This document shows positions 26,516 to 36,455 of a stretch of DNA of 49,670 nucleotides, one piece after another. Positions within the stretch are counted from its first letter, which is position 1. Each line of letters opens with the position of its first letter. Position numbers and translations under genes: made by a program. This DNA is from Syntrophomonas sp. DTU018 (lineage in GTDB: Bacteria > Bacillota > Syntrophomonadia > Syntrophomonadales > Syntrophomonadaceae). The notes below the pieces were generated by a model. That model did no database searches. It was not told where the DNA came from and worked only from the letters and a program-made list of their open reading frames with translations. The DNA lies in contig LFSR01000003.1 in assembly GCA_001513155.1 (NCBI GenBank), positions 1 through 49,670 of the forward strand, given 5' to 3'.

Positions 26516-29500
26516 CTACTCCAGCAAGTCATCATCCACCAGCAGAACCTTTTCAAAGATCTCAATATATCGTTGGATAACAGTGGCAATTTCGGCTCTG
26601 GTTGCTGGGGCTGCTGGGTCCAGAATACCTTCATCTCTACCGTACATCAGCCCTACAGCTACAGCCCATTTCATGGCTTCCAGCGCATAATCGGAAATCT
26701 GGCCGGCATCTTCAAATCTGCTCAGGTCACTGGAGGCACCGGTGTCTCTGCCTTTGAACATGGTATAACGGTACAGGAACACAACCAGCTGTTCGCGAGT
26801 AACAGGATCATTGGTCCCAAACAGGTTGTTGTCGTATCCTTTGACTATCCCCAGGGATTCTGCCCAGGCAACTGCATCAGCATACCAGGATCCTGCTTCC
26901 ACATCAGCAAAACTGCTGCTTCCGGAAACTTGCGGACTTCCCGCCAGACGGTAGAGTACCGCTGCCAGCATACTCCGGGTAGCAATACCGGTCGGTGCAA
27001 ACAGATCTACAGCTACCCCTTCCATGATCTTTAGGGCATGGTTATAAGCAATTGATTCAAAATACCAGTCATCCGCTTTAACATCCTGGAACTGGGTTTC
27101 CGCCATGGGTACTTGTTTGTTGCCTACCTGAGTGTACTCTCCTCGATAAGGCACTACATTATATTGATCGTCGAGTATCGCATAGGAAGTCAGTTTATCT
27201 GTTTCAAAGCTGAGCATGCCGTCTTTTACAGTGACATTAATCACCTGCATTTTGCCATTCTGGTAAGCTATAACGGTCAATGTCTGACCCTCATATTCCA
27301 TACCTACCGGGATATTGACGGTAACCGTACCATCGAGGTTCTGGTTCACGGTAATGTTATAATTGGCCAATACCTTGCCCTTATTCATCAAATCAATGAT
27401 AAAGCTGCTCATCTTGTCAGTTCCCTGGCCCTCCGGAGCACCGGTGGTGATTGTCACATCAGAACCCTCAAGACCTGGGCCGATAATGGTAATGTGCGTA
27501 TTGGAATCAGTAACAGTTCCAGGTGAATCATCGCTGCTATCGCTTTCAGGAGTTCCTTCATTATTATTATTGTTGTTTCCGCTGCTCGTATCACTGCTGC
27601 TGCCACCCGGTTTATACAAAACACTGGTGTTGACCGTTCCATAGGCTGATGAAGCAGTAATCACAGGGGACTTAGTTACAGTCACATCCAGGGGATTTCC
27701 CGATTCGCCCACATTACCAAAAGCGCTTATACTGAAATTACCCACATGAATATTTCCCGTTCCTCCATCTACCACATTACCTGCCGTGTGAATATCTGCC
27801 TGGCCAGGTACTTTCATACCGTTGATCTGCAGGTTTCCGGAATTATTCTCCAGATAGAGGTTCTGAGACTCCACATCAACTTCACCGGTATCGATACTTA
27901 AGTTATTGCCTTCCGCACCGATACTGCCGGAGGCTTTCAGTTCCAGCTGGTCAGCAATAATATTATTGCCGTTGCCTTCGCCCGCCGCGGAGCCAGCAGT
28001 TATATTGCCAGTCGCTTCAATATTTACCGTACTGCCGGCAACCGTGTCTATGGTGAGATCCTTGAGGTTCTTGATATATACCTTTTCTCCCACCGCCGTC
28101 AGGCGATCCAAATTAACCAGGAGCGGAACCGAAGCTGCTCCGATATCTCCGCCCAGACTGCTGAGCTCAGCATTGGCCGCGGTGATAATGATACCCGTAT
28201 TACCTGGCTGGCCTATAAGGTCTCCCTTGGAGTCAATGACTACTTTGCCGTCAACTGTCACCGGAGCCAAGTACAGGTTGCCTCCGCTTTCCAGGTATAA
28301 TCCGTAGATGCTGGTACCGGTTTCGGTGGTAACCGTCACTGTTCCGGCAGCGGTTACTCCCAGACTGTTATCCTCTTCACCAATGGTACCGCCATTCAGC
28401 AGCTTCAGGTTCAGATTGCCCTCGGTAGTAATACTTGATGCTGCTGTCTGGGCTTCAGCCAGCTTGGCAGCTGCTATAGCCTCTAATGTTTGGGCAGTGG
28501 CTTCCAGACTGTCCCGTTCGGCCTCTTTGGTATCCACCAGATCAGCCTTGGCCTGGGCAATCTCGGCATCAATGGCATCCAGAACACTTTGGGCTTCATC
28601 TCTCAGCCGTGTCAATTCCGGTATAGTAACATTCTCTAATTCTGCTTCCTGCTCCTGAAGGTCTGCAATCTCTGCACTCTTAGCATCCAGTTCCTTCTGT
28701 TTTTCATCGACTGCCGCCTGTGCTGCTTCAAATTCCTGGGTCTTTTCGGCGATTAGCTGGTCCTGGGCTGCTATTTCCTCGGGATCAGTGAGACCTTCGC
28801 GGTCAGCTATCGCCTGATCCAAAGCGGCTTGAGCATCAGCCAGAGCCTGGTCAGCGGCAGCTTTTTCGTTTTCCAGGATGTTCAGCTCTTCCTGGGCTGT
28901 GGTAATCCGTGCTTGAATGTCCGCCAGCGCCTGCTCAGCTGCGGTCAAATTAGCTTCGGCTGCATCCAGAGCCTGCTGAGCAGCGGGGCGTCCCAGCAAT
29001 TCAGGAAGAATATTGGCAACGTAATTCTGCAGTATAATTAGCTGCGCTGCAGCCAGATCTGCTGCGCTGCGAGCCTGGATGGCCTTCAATTTAGCCTCGG
29101 TAGCAGCAGCCAGGTAATCTGAGGTATCCTTCTCGGTGATATTGCCGTTTTCAGCGATCAGGGTTACATCTCCCCCGCCGGTGGAAGTCACAGTACCTAT
29201 CTGTATTCCTCCGGCAGCAGAGATATTGACAGTGCCATTGCCTTCTGACCGGACTAGTTCAATAATGAGATCTCCGTTCCGTTCCCTGATATTGATGGCT
29301 CCATTGGTAGCCTTGGCGGAAAGAGTTCCGCCGTTTTCTGCCGCGGTATCGATATCGATGGGTGCTTCAGCAGTTCCAATGCTGCCATTCTGGGCAGTCA
29401 AATCAATCGTCTGGGCTTTTATGTGCACGTCCTTGTTCAGTTTGTTACCGGCAATGATGCCTGCTACGGATACAATGACTGCTTTACCGCCTGCGTTAAT

Positions 29501-32371
29501 AGTTCCGATCACCAGGTTGCCGGTTGTATTGGATAAATTCAGGTCATTGGCTGCATTTACATTAACCTGTCCATTGCTGCTGTCGGCTACCAGGGTCAGG
29601 CTGCCGCTGTCGGTGATGTTTATGTCACCGCCGGCTGTCACTTGTATCGTACCATCCACATTGGCAGCCAGATATTTCTGGTTCGTTCCTACAGAACCTC
29701 CTGCTGTGATCACTGCATCACTATTGGTAATGATGTTTTCTCTGGTTTCATTATCTGCCTGGACATCATAGATGGATCCGGGAACAGTAAGGGTCACTCT
29801 ACCGCCGGCCTCGATTACATTTATACCCATATTTCCTGTAACCTCATTGATTTCAATATCCCCGGCAGCACTTGCGGTGATACTGGTGGCATTCTCAATG
29901 TTCAAGTCACGTACTGCGGTATAATCAATGGCAAACTGCATTTCGATCTGGCCGGTTTGTGCATTGCGGACCAGGATCCAGCTCTTGCTGCCAGTCTGTC
30001 CATAAGCCTGGTTCTTTTTATCCTCATCTATAATATTTCCAATAGTTGTCAGATCCCAGGATCTTTCCTCAACATTCAAACCAGTAATGCTACCGGTAGT
30101 TGCAGTAAGGGATATATCTTCTCCGGTAACATTAGTCTTGCCATCCACACCGGTAATCTCCGGACCGGTTATGGACACATCACCGTATCGGGAGAAAATT
30201 TCTTCAGCTGTAAAGATACCGGTCTGCTGGGTAATTACTATGTCACCCAGGTTGGATATATTGCTGCTGCCGGTAGATTCGCCGATATTCAGGACAAGTA
30301 CCCTGAACTGCCCACCGTTGTCCTTAGGTTCAGGATATTTCGCCAACGCCCAGGCAGCTTCAATCAGTGCCTGTTTCTGGGCCTCGGTCAGGGACTGCCA
30401 GTATGCTTCAAAGAGTTTATCGTCCGCCAGCCTGCTTTCCATCACAAAGACCGGAATCAGAATGGGATCTCCATTTTCATCGGTACCTTCCATATATAGC
30501 GGATCGCCATTTTCGTCTACTGCCTGCTGATAAACCGGATTACCGTCACCATCAGTACCGATCACCACTGGCTGCTGGGCTTCTAAGGCAGCTTTCAGCA
30601 ACACTGCAATAGCAGCTTCTGCTTCGCTGAGTCCCAGATCGAACAGGTAGTTTATTTCCGCATCGCTCAATTTACTATCTGTGTTAAGAATACTTTCAAT
30701 GCTGGCTCGATAGCTATTTATAACATCGGTGCGGTATTGAGCCAGTACTTGTTCATAGTAGCTCTCATAGGCGGCTTTTATTTCCTCTATGCTGGCTGTG
30801 TCTTCCAGTCCTAATCTAGTTTTGAGCTCAGCCAGGATAGTCTCCTTATCTGCATCGGCCGGTAAATTCAGCTGCAGTGCCAGGTTCTTAATAGCCTCTG
30901 AATCTTCGCCGTCAAGTACGGTCAAGTCAAGTTTGCTTTCCGGTTCGGCCACACCCAAATTTAACCGGTTGACCAACTCTGCCAGTTCTGCTATCTCCAT
31001 GGTCTCCAGGGCGGCAACCAACTCTTCCACAACTGCATCATCAATCTCCAGCGCGGCTTTTACCTCATTACCGCTCAGGATACCGCTGATCAGCAACAGC
31101 AACTGATCTTTGGTCAGGGTGCCATTGTTCAGCTGGGCAGCAAGCTCCTCCGGAGTCTGAGCCGGTATGGTCACCTTGACCTGCTCGTCATCATTTTCCA
31201 TGCCGTCAATGGCTTCTTCATGGTTTCCAACATTGCCGTTTTTGTCGCGGCCAGTGGTGGGCAGGGTATCATCACTGGTGCTGGCACCGGTTTCCTGCAC
31301 CAGGTAAATGTTTACAACATTCTTAATATTGAGGGGCTGGGCGTCTCCGGCTGCATCGGGCAGTGTATTCACTTTGAAGGGCAATTGGGCAGTACCAATA
31401 TCTCTTCCTATGTCGAACCATGTATCTCCCTGCGAAGCAGTAGAATTAGGCCCGATGGTGAGAATTGAGTTTTCATCCTTCATCAGCAGACTGCCGTCAG
31501 AAGCAGTTACCTGCAGAGTCCCGTCGACAGTTACTTTGTCTACCGTCACGTCTCCCTGATCCGTCTCAACACCCAGGGCACCGCCTGAGATTATATTCAC
31601 ATCATTCAAAGCTAAGTTTCCAGTCTGGGTATCGGCAGACATGTTACCGCCCACATTGACACCATTCAGGGCAATATCTCCGCTGCCGGTTTCCACGTTT
31701 AGGGTACCGGTGCTATTAATATTGGAAGTGTTTATAATGATAGTCCCTGCATCGGTAGTCGCTGTCATGCTGCCGCTGACACTCATACCCAACATGGTGA
31801 TATCTCCATCGCTGGTTGTCACAGTCAGGGTGCCGGTGGATTTTACATCCACATTATTCATAACTACTGTTCCGCCGGGGGTATCAGCAGACATGTTACC
31901 GCTGACTTCAACAGCATCCATGGTGGTATTTCCGCCGGCAACAAGGAGATTCATGGCTCCGCCTTGATGTATGCCTACTTTATTCAAGTCAGCATGTCCA
32001 TCGGTTACCTTCAGATCCAACAGACCCTTGTTCCCGATCTCTGTGTCGTGGAGGTTGACATTGCCGGTACCGGCTGTCACCAGATAGGCGCTGGCATTCA
32101 GAGCTTCTTCAGCATTAGTCATGACAACCTTCAGATTCACCGTATCTGTAGTATTCGGTGCGAACACCAGCGGGTTTGCTGCCGAGAAAACATCTCCGCC
32201 CTTTTGGGAGGCAATGGTAATATTATCGGCGATGATATTGACATTCCCCTCATTACCATTGTCGGTCAGGGTAGTGTTATCCCCGGCAAAACTGATATTG
32301 AAGGTTCCAGCTTGTACTCCATTGAGATGTATCTGAGTATTTCCGTTATATTCGGCCAGCGATCTATTCAC
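26516..32371 (-). CDS. Giant surface protein, C-terminal fragment with three SLH domains
   Basis: These 1,951 residues start with parallel beta-helix-like repeats of about 20 residues (for example GDITMLGMSVSGSMTATTDA), a filamentous-haemagglutinin-like pattern. They are interrupted by a helical block (about residues 400-690, ending near an acidic GTDGDGNPVYQQAVDENG stretch) and by a long alanine/glutamate coiled coil (about 1090-1310, with AEQALADIQARITTAQEELN). The end carries three SLH domains (about 1761-1811, 1821-1873, 1886-1940; DVKADDWYFESIAYNHALKI, SWYADAVAWAESLGIVKGYD, ISDYALEAMKWAVAVGLMYG), which bind secondary cell-wall polysaccharide. The nominal GTG start overlaps the preceding stop as GTGAATAG and has no ribosome binding site, so I read it as a frameshift continuation. 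Confidence 0.85.
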   Translation of the reverse strand: MNRSLAEYNGNTQIHLNGVQAGTFNISFAGDNTTLTDNGNEGNVNIIADNITIASQKGGDVFSAANPLVFAPNTTDTVNLKVVMTNAEEALNASAYLVTAGTGNVNLHDTEIGNKGLLDLKVTDGHADLNKVGIHQGGAMNLLVAGGNTTMDAVEVSGNMSADTPGGTVVMNNVDVKSTGTLTVTTSDGDITMLGMSVSGSMTATTDAGTIIINTSNINSTGTLNVETGSGDIALNGVNVGGNMSADTQTGNLALNDVNIISGGALGVETDQGDVTVDKVTVDGTLQVTASDGSLLMKDENSILTIGPNSTASQGDTWFDIGRDIGTAQLPFKVNTLPDAAGDAQPLNIKNVVNIYLVQETGASTSDDTLPTTGRDKNGNVGNHEEAIDGMENDDEQVKVTIPAQTPEELAAQLNNGTLTKDQLLLLISGILSGNEVKAALEIDDAVVEELVAALETMEIAELAELVNRLNLGVAEPESKLDLTVLDGEDSEAIKNLALQLNLPADADKETILAELKTRLGLEDTASIEEIKAAYESYYEQVLAQYRTDVINSYRASIESILNTDSKLSDAEINYLFDLGLSEAEAAIAVLLKAALEAQQPVVIGTDGDGNPVYQQAVDENGDPLYMEGTDENGDPILIPVFVMESRLADDKLFEAYWQSLTEAQKQALIEAAWALAKYPEPKDNGGQFRVLVLNIGESTGSSNISNLGDIVITQQTGIFTAEEIFSRYGDVSITGPEITGVDGKTNVTGEDISLTATTGSITGLNVEERSWDLTTIGNIIDEDKKNQAYGQTGSKSWILVRNAQTGQIEMQFAIDYTAVRDLNIENATSITASAAGDIEINEVTGNMGINVIEAGGRVTLTVPGSIYDVQADNETRENIITNSDAVITAGGSVGTNQKYLAANVDGTIQVTAGGDINITDSGSLTLVADSSNGQVNVNAANDLNLSNTTGNLVIGTINAGGKAVIVSVAGIIAGNKLNKDVHIKAQTIDLTAQNGSIGTAEAPIDIDTAAENGGTLSAKATNGAINIRERNGDLIIELVRSEGNGTVNISAAGGIQIGTVTSTGGGDVTLIAENGNITEKDTSDYLAAATEAKLKAIQARSAADLAAAQLIILQNYVANILPELLGRPAAQQALDAAEANLTAAEQALADIQARITTAQEELNILENEKAAADQALADAQAALDQAIADREGLTDPEEIAAQDQLIAEKTQEFEAAQAAVDEKQKELDAKSAEIADLQEQEAELENVTIPELTRLRDEAQSVLDAIDAEIAQAKADLVDTKEAERDSLEATAQTLEAIAAAKLAEAQTAASSITTEGNLNLKLLNGGTIGEEDNSLGVTAAGTVTVTTETGTSIYGLYLESGGNLYLAPVTVDGKVVIDSKGDLIGQPGNTGIIITAANAELSSLGGDIGAASVPLLVNLDRLTAVGEKVYIKNLKDLTIDTVAGSTVNIEATGNITAGSAAGEGNGNNIIADQLELKASGSIGAEGNNLSIDTGEVDVESQNLYLENNSGNLQINGMKVPGQADIHTAGNVVDGGTGNIHVGNFSISAFGNVGESGNPLDVTVTKSPVITASSAYGTVNTSVLYKPGGSSSDTSSGNNNNNNEGTPESDSSDDSPGTVTDSNTHITIIGPGLEGSDVTITTGAPEGQGTDKMSSFIIDLMNKGKVLANYNITVNQNLDGTVTVNIPVGMEYEGQTLTVIAYQNGKMQVINVTVKDGMLSFETDKLTSYAILDDQYNVVPYRGEYTQVGNKQVPMAETQFQDVKADDWYFESIAYNHALKIMEGVAVDLFAPTGIATRSMLAAVLYRLAGSPQVSGSSSFADVEAGSWYADAVAWAESLGIVKGYDNNLFGTNDPVTREQLVVFLYRYTMFKGRDTGASSDLSRFEDAGQISDYALEAMKWAVAVGLMYGRDEGILDPAAPATRAEIATVIQRYIEIFEKVLLVDDDLLE

Positions 32372-35300
32372 TTACCGGTCTTACGATGTTCAGGCCATCG
32401 ATGTCACGGAATATCTTGGTTTTTTGATAACGATCACTGTCATATTCATTCGCTTCAGATTCGGTGAACTCTCTGAGGTTACCGTCCTCATCAGTCACAT
32501 AATTACCAGTTTCCACATCAAATACATAATATAGTTCTTGTCCCGCTGCGTTGGTTTTGGGAGCCCGCAGATTGTAAACCGGCAGGCTGTTGGTATCATA
32601 GTAATACCCTTCATAATCAGTCACAGTTCCTATGGTTCTGGTTCTGGTGGCAGCAGCCAGTGAATATTCGTATTCTGTGTCTTGGAGCATAGCATAAATA
32701 CTATCATAGGTGGCGTCCCCAGGCCCGCTGCTCATGAAATATTTGATTTGGCCATCAGCAGGATCTATATATTCGTACTGAACCACTGAGTAAACCGGTC
32801 TGCCATAGGAATCTATCTGTTGCTGCATATTGGGCGAGAAGGAAATGGTTACATTGGTCATGTCCTGACCAGCACCGATGCGATTGCCCTCAACAGCAAC
32901 GGGATGAACGTGGCCATCGCTGGTGACTACCACAGCCCGGTCCAGCAGATAGAGGATACCGTTGTTGGCATCCGTAATGCTGGCATCGTCAACGAACAGG
33001 TATCCGCCGTTAACGTTACGATATCCGCCGTTCAAAGAACTGCCTGAGATTTCGCCTGAGTCGTCCAGATTTACCTTAAAGACCGTGATAGTCTTGGTGA
33101 TCCCGTTATTACTCAGCATGAAGTACTTGCCCAGGAGTTCATTATAGCGGTCAAGCTCAGCGCCCGTATAAGTCCCTTCTGCAACTTCTTCAGCCACATA
33201 TACTTGGAGGTCTTCAATAAATTGCAGGTCGAAATAATAACCTCCATTTTTAACCGTCAGCCACTGCTGGTCAGAAGATTGATTAATGAAGATAGTGCCA
33301 GCCCAATCTCCCAGCTTGACTTTAGCAAACTGGATACCTTCAACGGTTTCGTCATCCTTGTTGCCGCCAGCATTCACCGTACTGGACTCTTCTTCAGCAG
33401 AGGCTGTTTCTAATGCCTTCTCTGCCAGATCTACAATGGCTTTAGTAAAGGTGATTGTTTCAGGTTGCTCTTCCTCGCCCACGACTTCAGTAAGTTCAAT
33501 CGCTATGTGTACTTTATCAATATAGTATTTTGTTTCCGTAGTCGGATCAGTACCTTCTTCTCCCTCTACGGTTATTTCTTTAGCGACAGGAATAACTTCT
33601 ACCTTAACGGTGAATTTCCACTCAGGTGTAAGCCGGCCTTTCAATGCGTCTGCCAACTCATTTGCGATCTTTTCTGAGGTACTTTCTTCAGTGATGGAAT
33701 CTGCGGTGAAACTTTCAAGTACACTTTGCACTTCCTGTATAGCCGCTTGCAGAGACATTCCCTTACCAACATTGCCTACAGCAGAAGCTTCGATAACTTC
33801 TTCCTTCGAATAAATATGGCCTTCCACAAAGATATACTCACCATCGACCTCCTGGAATTCCACCACATGATAGAACTCCCGCTCACCATTCAGTGGCTCC
33901 AGAAGGAACAGGTAGTTTTCACCCTTCATTCCCAGGAAAACCGGTATAACTTCCTTTCCGTCCTGCAGGAAGGCATTCTTGTAATAGACCCGGGTGCCGT
34001 CTGGCAGGTCCCAGCCTAACTGGCCGGGTTCTGTTTCTACAAAGATGGTTACTGCGCCATCTGCCAGGTGGTCCTCGGTAATATTAATTTTCACATCGGC
34101 AAGATTTCCAGAGGCATCATAACTGTATACTACATCAAACTTGTCCTTCTTGAACCGGATGATACGCTTATCGCCGTCCACAACATATTCAATGGCATCC
34201 AGATCATAAATTGTGCCGTTAAAGGTTATTACATTTACGATCTTTCCAGTTGCCCGGTCAACGGCCACCATATCTCCATTGGGCAAATAGTAATGGGCGA
34301 TATTTCGGGTTCCGCCTCCAGAACCAGAATTGATCACCGAATCGCCGGCGTGGTAGTTGACCCCGCGGATAGTAATGGCATTGCCAATCTTGATCATGCC
34401 ATTAGGCATGAGGGTGTAGGAGGTTGGATTGCCTGCTGCATCTTTAATCTGCACTTCTGATTCTTTGCCCACCAGCAGTACCAAGGCATCCCTCCTGCCG
34501 GGCGGAGTAACATCTATTATGGGATCATCAAGGTCAGTATTTTGTTTATACACCAGAGCCTGGGGAGCGCCAATGAGCAGATCTATTGTCCCGCCTGCAG
34601 TGACTTTGTCCAGAGTCAGTACCGGGATGCCGGTGACTGCTCCTCCCTCCAAACGAACTATCACATGGTTGAGAAGCGCATAAATATCCTCTGAAGCCTG
34701 CAACTCTACAGAAGTAGGTCTGGCCTTTATGGTATTTATAATCCCGGCTGTTCCTGGTATCTCAGGTATCTCCAGCAAATAAACCTTAAAGCGATTGCCT
34801 GCACTGCCTATGCTGCCGGCATTGGTGACGAATAAGCGGTTCGCCCATAAAGCGGCCGGCATTCCCTGGCTGTCGGCAGCTGCGGTATTTACATTACCGC
34901 CGTTCATATTTATTGTGAGAGTTCCATCCCCAACATCCACGCTCTCAGCGAAAGTCAGGTTGGTTTCCTGGTGGTTTGAAATAGTCACGTCAGGTATCTC
35001 AGTGTCCAGCACAAACTTGACCGCGTCACTCATATTGAGGCTGGGGGCTCCCAACTGTCCGTTTATCGCCTGGACTTTGCCCAGTACCAGATGATAAGGA
35101 GACCAATTGTTTATAACTATTTTCGGCAGATAACTATTCAGGAACAAAGTAATGCTGCCCTGAACATTGCTGGCGTTGGATGCGCTGATGTTAAGTACGC
35201 CAAGCTCCTTATTCTCAATATCACCCAGGGTTACGGTGTCGCCTACCCAGGCTGATATTAGGTTATTCAAACCGGAATATACTACGCTTCCGTCTTCTTT

Positions 35301-36455
35301 AATATCAACATAGACACCGGCAGCACCACCGCCTAAATGAACCTTGCCGTTGATGGTCACGTGGCCGGTAGAAGTCATGGTACCAGTGGTGTATTCCTCT
35401 TCATCGGAATAGAGAACTTCCTTCACTAAAACGTCAACCCATTCGACGACAGTTTCTACCACCCATTTTACAATCCAGCCGATAATGGGGATCTTGCTGA
35501 CCTTTTTCACCACTCTCTCTACCGTCCGCTGAACTTTCGTCCATACCCAATTGACCACAGTATTGCCTTTGGCAGTGGCATCCCGGTAAACCACCTTATC
35601 GGTAATATAAGGAGACTCAGCTTTGATGGTAATCTTCCACCCTGCCAGATCGGTTCCGTCTCCTGTCGTAACCTCCGCCTTACTGCTGCCGCCGGCGTGG
35701 GAACTCGCAATGACCTTGCCGGTCACGCCGACAACTTCGGCATAGCTCTCGGAATGGACGTACAAATTCTCAACGGTTGCAATGATATCCAGCCGGTCAG
35801 TACCGCCAATATAAGCTTTATTAATGGTAACCCTGGTATTATCGGTGGCTGTGACAGAGGTTTCCGCCTCGGTCTTGGATCCGGCAGATACGGTATAGGA
35901 TAACGCTTTGGCTTGCAATTTCTGGTGGAGATTGGCTTTGATTTGAGTATTTCTGCTGTTCAGGTAACTCTGGTCACCGCTGCCGCCGATGGTAATAATG
36001 GTATTTTCAGTAGCTGTGATAGTTGCCTTGCTCTTATTATCGCCGGCCAGGGCACCCATATGCCGGTAAGCATAAGCATAGATATCGCTCTTGCTGGTGG
36101 CATCAATATTCAGGTTGCCGAACAGGGCAGTGATGGTGACCCCATTGCCGATATTAACAGAAGTGTTAGTCGTAATCTTGGCGCTGGCTTCTGGTCCGGA
36201 TCCACCGCCAACCAGTCCGGCTCCTCCCATGGTAGCTATTGCATCCTGATCTGCCGTATCAGCTAGAACACTGATGCTGACATCACCATACCTGGATACA
36301 ATGCGGGCACCATCTCCGGCAGTGAATCTGGTGGTTCGATTCGTAATTTCAGTAGCTGCAGAAACCGATCCATAAGTCCCTAAGGCTACAGAACTGGCAT
36401 TAACTGATGCAGTGAGTCGGGATTGGGTTGAGGCAAGGATGTCAATGTCACCCAA
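32364..36455 (-). CDS. Giant surface protein, middle fragment
   Basis: These 1,363 residues are mostly beta-rich repeats (GDGARIVSRYGDVSISVLAD; NIGNGVTITALFGNLNIDA). Around residues 297-347 there is an unusual tryptophan- and lysine-rich amphipathic stretch (VVNWVWTKVQRTVERVVKK, then IPIIGWIVKWVVETVVEWV). Later parts (about 650-1150) are less repetitive, with acidic segments such as VEGEEGTDPTTETKYYIDK. The nominal start is TTG 36455 without a ribosome binding site. The preceding frame runs through the same bases, and adding one base at GTTTGGG restores ITVLGDIDI, so it continues the fragment upstream. No catalytic domain was recognised. Confidence 0.8.
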   Translation of the reverse strand: MGDIDILASTQSRLTASVNASSVALGTYGSVSAATEITNRTTRFTAGDGARIVSRYGDVSISVLADTADQDAIATMGGAGLVGGGSGPEASAKITTNTSVNIGNGVTITALFGNLNIDATSKSDIYAYAYRHMGALAGDNKSKATITATENTIITIGGSGDQSYLNSRNTQIKANLHQKLQAKALSYTVSAGSKTEAETSVTATDNTRVTINKAYIGGTDRLDIIATVENLYVHSESYAEVVGVTGKVIASSHAGGSSKAEVTTGDGTDLAGWKITIKAESPYITDKVVYRDATAKGNTVVNWVWTKVQRTVERVVKKVSKIPIIGWIVKWVVETVVEWVDVLVKEVLYSDEEEYTTGTMTSTGHVTINGKVHLGGGAAGVYVDIKEDGSVVYSGLNNLISAWVGDTVTLGDIENKELGVLNISASNASNVQGSITLFLNSYLPKIVINNWSPYHLVLGKVQAINGQLGAPSLNMSDAVKFVLDTEIPDVTISNHQETNLTFAESVDVGDGTLTINMNGGNVNTAAADSQGMPAALWANRLFVTNAGSIGSAGNRFKVYLLEIPEIPGTAGIINTIKARPTSVELQASEDIYALLNHVIVRLEGGAVTGIPVLTLDKVTAGGTIDLLIGAPQALVYKQNTDLDDPIIDVTPPGRRDALVLLVGKESEVQIKDAAGNPTSYTLMPNGMIKIGNAITIRGVNYHAGDSVINSGSGGGTRNIAHYYLPNGDMVAVDRATGKIVNVITFNGTIYDLDAIEYVVDGDKRIIRFKKDKFDVVYSYDASGNLADVKINITEDHLADGAVTIFVETEPGQLGWDLPDGTRVYYKNAFLQDGKEVIPVFLGMKGENYLFLLEPLNGEREFYHVVEFQEVDGEYIFVEGHIYSKEEVIEASAVGNVGKGMSLQAAIQEVQSVLESFTADSITEESTSEKIANELADALKGRLTPEWKFTVKVEVIPVAKEITVEGEEGTDPTTETKYYIDKVHIAIELTEVVGEEEQPETITFTKAIVDLAEKALETASAEEESSTVNAGGNKDDETVEGIQFAKVKLGDWAGTIFINQSSDQQWLTVKNGGYYFDLQFIEDLQVYVAEEVAEGTYTGAELDRYNELLGKYFMLSNNGITKTITVFKVNLDDSGEISGSSLNGGYRNVNGGYLFVDDASITDANNGILYLLDRAVVVTSDGHVHPVAVEGNRIGAGQDMTNVTISFSPNMQQQIDSYGRPVYSVVQYEYIDPADGQIKYFMSSGPGDATYDSIYAMLQDTEYEYSLAAATRTRTIGTVTDYEGYYYDTNSLPVYNLRAPKTNAAGQELYYVFDVETGNYVTDEDGNLREFTESEANEYDSDRYQKTKIFRDIDGLNIVRPVSE

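Noticed and set aside
26225-27034. 269-codon plus-strand frame running from the REP-like region into the giant gene
   Set aside because: It crosses a repeat and then lies antisense to the SLH domains, with no family-like sequence.
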